From: Clostridiales bacterium
GTDB lineage: Bacteria; Bacillota; Clostridia; Oscillospirales; Oscillospiraceae
DNA: 12,118 bases
NCBI GenBank assembly: GCA_019422005.1
Contig: JAHZEF010000053.1
Location: 2,485 to 14,602 of the forward strand
Reading direction: 5' to 3'
A program made the translations under genes and the position numbers. This document shows positions 6,772-12,118 of the stretch, one piece after another; position 1 is the first letter of the stretch, and each line of letters begins with the position of its first letter. The notes beneath the pieces are model-generated. The model ran no database searches. It was not told the origin of the DNA and saw only the letters and a list, made by a program, of their open reading frames with translations.

Positions 6772-6960
6772 TCACATCACACAGGCCGCAACAATCACCA
6801 GCAGGCTCACCGCAGCGAGAAAGCCCAGCGCAACGTCCCGCTCGCCCCCGGAAACCGCATCCCGGATCGCATAGACCAGTCCGTAAACAAATGTAAACGG
6901 CGCAATCCAGCACAGGATCTGTACAACCCGGTCAATAACCGCCCAAATCCCCGTATACAT
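6772..6960 (-). CDS. Small two-helix membrane protein, function unknown
   Basis: I do not recognise a family. The 62-residue product has two hydrophobic segments, about 12-31 (VVQILCWIAPFTFVYGLVYA) and 43-61, joined by a short polar loop with SGGERD (37-42). That is the layout of a helical hairpin with a small charged turn. I chose ATG 6960, with AAAGGGG about 9 bases and GGAGGGG about 16 bases upstream; an earlier in-frame start at 7011 would add 17 residues, lacks a better binding site and would start at or before the predicted transcription start. The gene lies 37 bases upstream of proB in the same direction, making it the likely first gene of the proline operon. It could also be an independent gene whose transcript merely reads on. 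The hydrophobic pattern and binding site favour a real gene, but homologues are needed to be sure. Confidence 0.6.
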   Translation of the reverse strand: MYTGIWAVIDRVVQILCWIAPFTFVYGLVYAIRDAVSGGERDVALGFLAAVSLLVIVAACVM

Positions 6961-7014
6961 CCCGCGCGCCCCTTTCCCCTCCGTCAGGCTCCATCCGGCT
7001 GTTCTCTGCATGCT

Positions 7015-7044
7015 ATGATATCACAGCGGCGGCGGCATGCACAA
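7015..7044 (-). promoter_or_regulatory. Candidate promoter of the small membrane gene and proBAC
   Basis: On the minus strand a -10 box TATCAT (7015-7020) with an extended TGA element is preceded by TTGTGC (7039-7044) at 18 bases. The -10 matches five of six and the -35 three of six, so this is a moderate prediction. It is the only good candidate upstream of the operon and lies about 45 bases before the ATG at 6960. Confidence 0.45.
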
Positions 7045-7071
7045 GAGGCTTCCCTCATTTTTCACCGGATC

Positions 7072-7100
7072 GTGACATCCGCGCCGTTTTATGCTACAAT
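7072..7100 (+). promoter_or_regulatory. Promoter of the metallo-beta-lactamase-fold gene
   Basis: GTGACA (7072-7077) and TACAAT (7095-7100) are separated by 17 bases, and the -10 box carries an extended TGC. Each box matches the consensus at five of six. Transcription would begin near 7107, leaving a leader of about 70 bases before the ATG at 7177. It is back to back with the minus-strand promoter at 7015-7044, so the two share a control region. Confidence 0.7.
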
Positions 7101-7176
7101 CAACCGGTCAGGGGCATGCCGGGCCGCAGCCTGTGCCGCGGCTTCCAATCCACGCGCCCGCTGAACGGAGGCGTCC

Positions 7177-8055
7177 ATGTATGAACTGATCCGTGTGGGA
7201 AACCGCACATGTTATATCGACAGCCCTTCCAAAATCGGCATATATCAGCATGCCGGGGCGGAGGTCTGCCTGATCGACAGCGGCAATGACGGAGGCGCCG
7301 CCAAAAAAGTCCTCCGTCATCTGGAGGCGGAGGGATGGGCCCTGTCCGCCATTTTCAACACCCATTCCCACGCCGACCATGTGGGCGGCAATGCGCTGCT
7401 GCAGCAGCGCACCGGCTGCACTGCCTATGCCTGGGGCGTGGAAGCGCCCTTTATCCGCGACCCGGTTCTGGAGCCTATGGTGCTGTTCGGCGCATACCCA
7501 TATCGGGAAATCCGCAACAAATTCCTTCAGGCCCATCCCTCCGACTGCCGCGCTCTGGAGGAGGCGGCCCTGCCGGCGGGCCTTTCCTTTACGCCGCTGA
7601 CCGGCCATGCCGCCGGAATGGTGGGATACCGTACCGACGACGGCGTCTGGTTTGTCGGCGACGCGGTGCTCTCCGAGGAGGCGCTGGAAAAATATCACGT
7701 ATCCTACCTTTACGACGTGGAGCGCTATCTGGAAACCCTGGACCGGCTGGAAACGCTGGAGGGCTGCCTGTTCATCCCCTCCCACGCCGCGCCCACGGAG
7801 GACATCCGCCCCCTGGCCGCCAAAAACCGCGCAAAAACACTGGAGATTCTCAGCCTGCTTCTGGAGCTCTGCAGATCCCCGCAAACCACAGAGCAGGTGA
7901 TCCGGGCTGTCTTCCTGCATTACCAGCTGAAGATGGTGCATAACCAGTACGCCACCGTCGGGGCAACGCTCCGCTCCTGTCTGTCCTATCTTCATGAGCA
8001 AAAACAGCTGAACATCACGTTTTCCGATCACCTTATGCTGTGGGAACGGGCATGA
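7177..8055 (+). CDS. Metallo-beta-lactamase-fold hydrolase with C-terminal winged-helix-like domain
   Basis: A 292-residue soluble protein with the complete two-metal site of the metallo-beta-lactamase fold: THSHADHVGG (62-71; His63, His65, Asp67, His68), GHAAGMVGY with His144, the bridging Asp162 in FVGDAV, and His203 in IPSHAAP. The fold spans about 1-215. The remainder (about 220-285) is helical and looks like the small winged-helix domain found behind many of these hydrolases (LACTB2-like). The family includes hydroxyacylglutathione hydrolases, thioesterases and nucleases, and the substrate here cannot be named. The ATG at 7177 has CGGAGGCG about 6 bases upstream. The gene has its own promoter and stands alone between two operons; a hairpin follows 22 bases after the stop. 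There is no signal peptide. Confidence 0.9.
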   Translation: MYELIRVGNRTCYIDSPSKIGIYQHAGAEVCLIDSGNDGGAAKKVLRHLEAEGWALSAIFNTHSHADHVGGNALLQQRTGCTAYAWGVEAPFIRDPVLEPMVLFGAYPYREIRNKFLQAHPSDCRALEEAALPAGLSFTPLTGHAAGMVGYRTDDGVWFVGDAVLSEEALEKYHVSYLYDVERYLETLDRLETLEGCLFIPSHAAPTEDIRPLAAKNRAKTLEILSLLLELCRSPQTTEQVIRAVFLHYQLKMVHNQYATVGATLRSCLSYLHEQKQLNITFSDHLMLWERA

Positions 8056-8077
8056 AAAACGGGATGGCGGCCTTTCC

Positions 8078-8110
8078 TGTGCATCCGCCTGCAGAGCCGG
8101 CGGATGCACA
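8078..8110 (+). terminator. Hairpin after the hydrolase gene, possible weak terminator
   Basis: Perfect 12-base arms (TGTGCATCCGCC, 8078-8089; GGCGGATGCACA, 8099-8110) enclose a 9-base loop. It lies 22 bases after the stop at 8055. The following bases are AATATTTCAT, not a proper T-run, so termination may be weak or factor-dependent. Confidence 0.45.
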
Positions 8111-8275
8111 AATATTTCATCTGCATGCCCGTACCCGCAATTCAGATCCTGTGAAAACCGGCAAAGCGTCTGTCTTCCCGATTTTCAGGGCGGACCGCCT
8201 CTCTGCCACTTTCGCATCGAAACCATTCAGCGTTATGCAATAAACAGGCAGAAAAGGTTTGTCGAATCTGCGCGA
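8111..8275. other. Intergenic region between hydrolase and ABC operon
   Basis: About 165 bases with no credible open frame. It holds an imperfect inverted repeat (8148-8161 with 8178-8189) and a short dyad GGCGG-A-CCGCC (8189-8199). I looked for riboswitch cores, especially a purine aptamer because of the downstream nucleoside-type transporter, and found none. It is less GC-rich than the flanking genes. Confidence 0.5.
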
Positions 8276-8305
8276 TTGACAAGCTTCTTTTTTTGATCTT
8301 ATAAT
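8276..8305 (+). promoter_or_regulatory. Consensus sigma-A promoter of the ABC transporter operon
   Basis: A perfect -35 TTGACA (8276-8281) and a perfect -10 TATAAT (8300-8305) are separated by 18 bases containing a run of seven T. Transcription should start near 8312, giving a leader of about 40 bases. So strong a core promoter usually needs a repressor, and a dyad covers the start site (8308-8333). Confidence 0.9.
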
Positions 8306-8307
8306 GT

Positions 8308-8333
8308 CATATACTCGTATATACGACTATATG
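8308..8333 (+). promoter_or_regulatory. 26-base inverted repeat at the transcription start, candidate operator
   Basis: The dyad has outer arms CATATA and TATATG, one mismatched C-C position on each side, inner arms TCGTA and TACGA, and a TA centre. It starts two bases after the -10 box and covers the predicted +1, so a bound protein would block initiation. The core GTATATAC fits the GT-N4-AC pattern described for HutC-type GntR repressors; the regulator class is inference, and no regulator gene is in the window. Confidence 0.65.
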
Positions 8334-8351
8334 AATTGTGTGGTGATCCTG

Positions 8352-9893
8352 ATGTCAAACCTGGTTGAAATGCAAGACATTGTAAAACGTTTTCCTGGCG
8401 TTCTGGCCAATGATCACATCAGCTTTGATCTCCGTCCCGGAGAAACGCATGCGCTTGTGGGTGAAAACGGCGCGGGGAAAAGTACCCTGATGAAAATTCT
8501 GTACGGGCAGTACACGCCCGACCAGGGTACGATCCGGATCCGCGGCCAGCAACGGCAGTACGATGTCACAGGCGCGCGGTCCCTCGGGATTGGCATGGTG
8601 TATCAGAATTTCATGCAGATTCCGAATATGAGCATTCTGGAAAACATCATTCTGGGGCATACGCCAGCCAGGCTCGGCCTGATCCGGCGGCGGGAGGCCC
8701 ATCATCAGGTCAGCTGCCTGCTGCAGCGGTTCGGTATGAAATGTTCTCCGGATAAGGCGATCCAAACCCTGTCTATCGGCGAGAGGCAGAAAGTGGAGAT
8801 CATCAAAGCGCTGTACTTTGGCGCGGAAATTTTGATCCTGGACGAACCTACGGCCGTGCTGACCCCTCAGGAGACCGCAGGATTGTTCCAGATTATCCGG
8901 GAGCTCAAGGCGGAGGGAAAATCCATTGTATTTATCAGCCACAAGCTTCGTGAGGTCACAGAAATCAGCGACCGGATCACCGTCATGCGCAAGGGGCGCG
9001 TCGTCCGGGCCGGATGGCAGAAGCGGGAAGCGTCGGAAACGGAGATCGCCCGCGCCATGATCGGCCGCCAGGACGTTCAGCTGCTGAAAAACGACAGGAG
9101 CGGCCCTGTCGGCGCCCCTGTCCTGGAAGCCCGGCATCTCTGGTACTTCGACGGAGACGGCGTTGCCAAAGTGCGCGACCTGTCTTTTTCTGTCCGGGCC
9201 GGTGAAATCCTGGGAATCGGCGGAGTGGAGGGAAACGGGCAGACGGAACTCCTCAATCTGCTGATCGGTACAGACCGGCCGTCCGGCGGCTCGCTGCTGC
9301 TCTGCCGCCAGGACATTACAGATCTGCACATCCGGCAGCGCAGAGAGGCCGGGCTGGCGTATATCTCCGACGACCGGATGACCACCGGGCTCTCCCTGGA
9401 CGGCGACCTGTCGGAAAACCTGATCTGCGGACGGGAAAACCTGCCGCCCTTCAGCCGCTATGGAATCCTGCAGAAAAAGGAAATCGAACGGTATGCCGCT
9501 GAAATGGCAGCGAAATTTGACATTCGGGGCGTTCATCCGGGCAAGCCGGTCCGATCCCTTTCCGGCGGCAACATGCAGAAAATCGTGTTGGCCCGTGAGA
9601 TCGACCGTAAGCCCCAGGTCCTCGTTGCAGCACAGCCAACCCGCGGATTGGATATCGGCGCCATCAACTTTGTGCGCCGCCAGCTTTTGGACCAGAAGGA
9701 AGCCGGCGCCGCGGTCCTGCTCGTCTCCGCCGACCTGGAGGAGCTAATGAGCCTCAGCGACCGGATGATCATCCTCTTCGACGGCGGCTGTTCCGGTGAG
9801 ATCACCGAGCCGGACAAGGCCTCGGAAGAGGAAATCGGCTTATTGATGGGCGGCGTTGTCCCGGAGGGCCGCGGGAAGGAGGATTCTTTGTGA
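8352..9893 (+). CDS. ABC transporter ATPase with two nucleotide-binding domains, YufO/NupA type (BMP-family nucleoside uptake)
   Basis: A 513-residue tandem ATPase that powers uptake by the two permeases downstream. Domain 1 has Walker A GENGAGKST (37-45), signature LSIGERQ (140-146), Walker B LILDEPTAVL (161-170) and His197. Domain 2 has a degenerate Walker A GVEGNGQTE (291-299), signature LSGGNMQK (403-410), and VLVAAQPTRGLDIGA (423-437), where Ala-Gln replaces Asp-Glu of Walker B. This degenerate second site, with AAQPTRGLD, is typical of the YufO/NupA nucleoside transporters and separates them from RbsA-type sugar ATPases. I chose ATG 8352, with GGTGAT upstream; an earlier in-frame ATG at 8304 lies inside the -10 box and cannot be on the transcript. 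The stop overlaps the next gene's GTG (GTGA). The substrate is probably a nucleoside, by family. Confidence 0.93.
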   Translation: MSNLVEMQDIVKRFPGVLANDHISFDLRPGETHALVGENGAGKSTLMKILYGQYTPDQGTIRIRGQQRQYDVTGARSLGIGMVYQNFMQIPNMSILENIILGHTPARLGLIRRREAHHQVSCLLQRFGMKCSPDKAIQTLSIGERQKVEIIKALYFGAEILILDEPTAVLTPQETAGLFQIIRELKAEGKSIVFISHKLREVTEISDRITVMRKGRVVRAGWQKREASETEIARAMIGRQDVQLLKNDRSGPVGAPVLEARHLWYFDGDGVAKVRDLSFSVRAGEILGIGGVEGNGQTELLNLLIGTDRPSGGSLLLCRQDITDLHIRQRREAGLAYISDDRMTTGLSLDGDLSENLICGRENLPPFSRYGILQKKEIERYAAEMAAKFDIRGVHPGKPVRSLSGGNMQKIVLAREIDRKPQVLVAAQPTRGLDIGAINFVRRQLLDQKEAGAAVLLVSADLEELMSLSDRMIILFDGGCSGEITEPDKASEEEIGLLMGGVVPEGRGKEDSL

Positions 9894-10945
9894 AACACCA
9901 GATATCGTTCCGCAATCTCTTCAGGCAGGAGCAGCACGACCGGCTGATCCGGACGCTGAATCCAGTCCTGGCAATTCTCGTCGCCTTCGCAGTCTCCGGC
10001 CTTGTCGTCTCTATTTCCGGCGACAGCCCTGTTGAAGCGTATACCGCCCTGGCCCGCGGCGCCTTCGGAAGCATTGCCGGAATCCGCAACACCATCCGAT
10101 ATATGATTCCCATTCTGTTGCTGGCCTTTTCCTTTTCCCTCTGTCAGCGCTGCGGTTACTTCAACATCGGGCAGGAGGGGCAGATGTATGCCGCCGCCAC
10201 TGCAGCCGCTTTCGTTTCCCGCGCCCTGGAGGGTACGCCCCTGTTCCTGCGGATAACCGCCATGATTCTTTCGGCCTGCGTCGTCTCCGGCATTGCAACC
10301 CTGATTCCGGCACTGTTTAAAACGCTGCTGGGGATCAATGAAATTGTTGTGGCCGTTATGATGAACTATATCCTTTCGCTGTTCTCCAGCTGGACGCTGC
10401 TGTACTCCGGAATTGCAGACAAAAACGCATCCATGCCGAAATCCCTGCCGATTCCGGAGCAGATCAGCCAGACCGGCCTGCTGGCGGCCATAATTGTAAT
10501 CATCCTCCTCTACCAGTTCATCCTGCGGCGCACCGCCGCAGGCTATCAGCTGCGGATGACCGGACAAAACAGCCAGTTTGCCAGGGTCAGCGGCCTCTCC
10601 CCAAAGCGCGTAATCTTTACCGCCGCCTTCCTCGCCGGGATTCTGGCAGGCCTGGCCGCCATCGGAGAGATTCTGGGCGTCTATCACATTGTCTACGACG
10701 GCTTTGCCGCCGGCATGGGATATAACGGCATGACCGCCACGCTGATCGGCCAGCATAATCCAATTGGGATTGTCCTGGGCGCCGCCGTTCTGGGCGCGCT
10801 GCAAAGCGGCTCCGTGCTTCTGTCCATCGATACCAGCGTGTCGGCCGAGATGGTCCAGGTGGTTCAGGGATTTGTCATGTTCTTCTCCACTGTCAGCATC
10901 ATCCGCCATTCCGCCGGCAAGGCTGCCGCAAAAAGGGGGGAATGA
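9890..10945 (+). CDS. ABC transporter permease, YufP type (BMP-family nucleoside uptake)
   Basis: A 351-residue integral membrane protein of the branched-chain/ribose permease superfamily with around eight or more hydrophobic helices. Typical marks are FNIGQEGQMYAAA (91-103), INEIVVAVMMNYI (149-161), the cytoplasmic GYQLRMTGQN (218-227) and YNGMTATLIGQHNPIGI (278-294). This is the larger of the two permeases in YufOPQ-like operons; it pairs with the smaller one to form the channel. Start is GTG 9890, with AAGGAGGA 6 bases upstream, overlapping the ATPase stop by four bases, so translation is probably coupled. A hydrophilic N-terminus of about 22 residues precedes the first helix, and a basic tail ends the protein. 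Confidence 0.92.
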   Translation: MKHQISFRNLFRQEQHDRLIRTLNPVLAILVAFAVSGLVVSISGDSPVEAYTALARGAFGSIAGIRNTIRYMIPILLLAFSFSLCQRCGYFNIGQEGQMYAAATAAAFVSRALEGTPLFLRITAMILSACVVSGIATLIPALFKTLLGINEIVVAVMMNYILSLFSSWTLLYSGIADKNASMPKSLPIPEQISQTGLLAAIIVIILLYQFILRRTAAGYQLRMTGQNSQFARVSGLSPKRVIFTAAFLAGILAGLAAIGEILGVYHIVYDGFAAGMGYNGMTATLIGQHNPIGIVLGAAVLGALQSGSVLLSIDTSVSAEMVQVVQGFVMFFSTVSIIRHSAGKAAAKRGE

Positions 10946-10947
10946 TC

Positions 10948-11886
10948 ATGGATCTGATTTCACTGTTAAACCTTTCCGTCCGTCTGGCCGGCCCCGTCCT
11001 TCTCGTGGCGCTCGGTGGCGTCTTCGCCTCCCGCGTCAACATCTTCAACCTGGCGCTGGAAGGTTTTATGCTGATGGGTGCGTTCAGTTCCATTGTCGGC
11101 GCATACATCACCCGCAGCATCGGAGGCGGAATCCTGGCTGCCGCGCTGATCAGCATGATCCTGATCCTGATTTACGCCGTATTCATTTTTGAATGGAAAG
11201 TGGATCCAACCATCTGCGCCATTGCGGTCATCACCATATCTTCCGGGCTGACCCGCTATTTGCTGGTCCCGATCTTCGGCGTTACCGGCCGTTATATTCT
11301 CCCCCAGGAGTTTGCACTCCCAACGCTGTCCCTGCCGCTGCTGGAACGCATCCCGGTCCTGGGCGCAGCGCTCAACAGCCATTCCGCTTTGATATACCTG
11401 GCGCTGCTGATGCCCTTCCTGCTGCATTTTCTGCTCTACCGCACCAGGTTCGGCCTGTCGGTCCGTGCCGTAGGCCTGAACAGCGAAGTCGCCGCCTCCG
11501 CCGGGATCTCCGTCAAGCGCACCCGATACATTGCACTTGCGCTCAACGGGAGTTTATGCGGCCTGGCCGGCGCTCAGCTGGCGCTGTCTCTGAATATGTT
11601 CAACGTCGGGATGACCAATGGCCGCGGCTTCACCGCACTGGCGGCCATTACCCTGACCCGTGCCGAACCGATCCCCACATTGCTGGTCTGCCTGCTGTTC
11701 GGCTTTGCAGAAGCGGTTGTACTGGCGTTGTCCGGACGGGGGTATTCCGTTCACATCCTCTCCATGCTCCCCTATTTTCTGGCGCTGGCCGCTGCGATCA
11801 TTCCGCCTGTCGTCCGGCTTGCCGTCCATCGAAGCCGCAAAGCCGCCGCAGAGCGCCGTACCATGGAACAATACCGTCAGAGGTGA
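10948..11886 (+). CDS. ABC transporter permease, YufQ type (BMP-family nucleoside uptake)
   Basis: A 312-residue membrane protein, the second and smaller permease of the importer. Family marks include NIFNLALEGFMLMGA (31-45), AVGLNSEVAASAGI (174-187), a GSLCGLAGAQLAL helix (201-213) and NGRGFTALAAITL (224-236) followed by LLFGFAEAVVLAL. The length is normal. An ATG at 10942 would overlap the previous stop in ATGA, but the G-run of the binding site (10935-10940) is then only one base away. ATG 10948, seven bases from that run, is the better start and begins two bases after the previous stop. The C-terminal 25 residues are strongly charged. The gap to the lipoprotein gene is 48 bases, with no terminator. 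Confidence 0.92.
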   Translation: MDLISLLNLSVRLAGPVLLVALGGVFASRVNIFNLALEGFMLMGAFSSIVGAYITRSIGGGILAAALISMILILIYAVFIFEWKVDPTICAIAVITISSGLTRYLLVPIFGVTGRYILPQEFALPTLSLPLLERIPVLGAALNSHSALIYLALLMPFLLHFLLYRTRFGLSVRAVGLNSEVAASAGISVKRTRYIALALNGSLCGLAGAQLALSLNMFNVGMTNGRGFTALAAITLTRAEPIPTLLVCLLFGFAEAVVLALSGRGYSVHILSMLPYFLALAAAIIPPVVRLAVHRSRKAAAERRTMEQYRQR

Positions 11887-11934
11887 ACGATCCGGCTGGC
11901 TGCCGGTTCAAATTGAAACAAAGGAGACCTGATT

Positions 11935-12118
11935 ATGAAAACAAAGTCGATGAAACCCCTCAGTCTGCTTCTTGCCGTACTTCTGCTCTGTTCGCTTTTC
12001 GCCGGCTGCTCTGAAGCAGACAGCAGCGTTTCCCCCGGCCCATCGGAAACAGCCGGCGCCGCCTCCCCCCAGGACAGTGGCGACAGCCCTTCCGCGCCAT
12101 CTGACAGTGAGCCGACCA
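11935..12118 (+). CDS. Substrate-binding lipoprotein of the ABC importer, N-terminal part (cut by window edge)
   Basis: Only 61 residues are visible. They start with a lipoprotein signal peptide: a basic N-region (MKTKSMK), a leucine-rich core (9-18) and the lipobox FAGC, with Cys25 as the lipidated residue. A linker rich in Ser, Pro, Asp and Gly (26-61) follows, as found in exported lipoproteins that hold their domain away from the membrane. AAAGGAGA lies about 8 bases before ATG 11935. By position after two YufPQ-type permeases it should be the BmpA-like (basic membrane protein) nucleoside-binding protein, but no part of the binding domain is in the window, so this identity rests on context. 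In many related operons this gene comes first; here it is last. Confidence 0.82.
   Translation, partial: MKTKSMKPLSLLLAVLLLCSLFAGCSEADSSVSPGPSETAGAASPQDSGDSPSAPSDSEPT

Noticed and set aside
7008..7119. Three GCATGC hexamers (7008, 7035, 7114) around the divergent promoters
   Set aside because: In GC-rich DNA a few copies are expected by chance in 12 kb, spacing is irregular and there is no longer shared motif, so I do not call them binding sites.
6735..7176. T-box leader upstream of the proline operon
   Set aside because: No GGGTGGNACCGCG-like core or terminator/antiterminator pair is visible, and the space before each start codon is too short.
8304..8351. Upstream ATG start for the ABC ATPase adding 16 residues
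   Set aside because: This ATG overlaps the -10 box of a perfect promoter, so it would not be transcribed, and the extra residues are not part of the ABC fold.
8300..8360. Resemblance to a purine riboswitch (TCGTATA followed by TATATG before a nucleoside-type transporter)
   Set aside because: The conserved GTTTCTACC and CCGTAAA segments of the purine aptamer are absent, and the piece is better explained as a dyad at the promoter start site.

Overview
The window reads as a stretch of chromosome from a high-GC member of the Firmicutes, most likely a Clostridia of the Oscillospiraceae type. The grounds are GC-rich coding sequence (about 60% by eye, not computed), AGGAGG-like ribosome binding sites, TTGACA/TATAAT promoters, a stand-alone short ProB, and a BMP-type nucleoside ABC transporter. 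The taxonomic placement is inference. No phage, transposon, CRISPR or other mobile element is visible, and gene density is high.

Layout. (1) Positions 1-72: the 5' end of a tRNA gene on the minus strand, cut by the window edge, with a near-consensus promoter. (2) 164-1860, plus strand: two overlapping peptidase genes, a class I glutamine amidotransferase-like gamma-glutamyl hydrolase (PuuD/C26 family) and an M19 membrane-dipeptidase homologue. They end at a perfect palindromic terminator at 1893-1921, which also overlaps the start of the next promoter. (3) 1943-3162, plus strand: a split ThrE-type threonine/serine exporter encoded as two overlapping genes (YjjP-like and YjjB-like). (4) 3191-3751, minus strand: a cytoplasmic protein with two DUF305-like repeats, convergent with the exporter. 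(5) 3802-6960, minus strand: the complete proline pathway from glutamate, proB-proA-proC, led by a small two-helix membrane protein gene and closed by a long hairpin terminator. (6) 7177-8055, plus strand: a metallo-beta-lactamase-fold hydrolase with its own promoter, divergent from the proline operon. (7) 8276 to the window end, plus strand: an ABC uptake operon of the YufOPQ/BmpA (nucleoside) class, in the order ATPase, permease, permease, lipoprotein (cut by the edge). It has a consensus promoter and a 26-bp inverted repeat at the expected transcription start.

How the genes may work together. ProB, ProA and ProC form one pathway. The two exporter halves should form one transporter, and the four ABC genes one importer. 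The hydrolase/dipeptidase pair could act in sequence on gamma-glutamyl peptides, with the released amino acids close to an amino-acid exporter and a glutamate-to-proline pathway. That link rests on families and proximity only. I do not see a convincing undescribed system. The most checkable oddities are the operator-like repeat at 8308-8333, the promoter/terminator overlap at 1883-1921, the altered metal-site motif of the M19 protein, the tandem DUF305 protein and the small membrane protein leading the proline operon.
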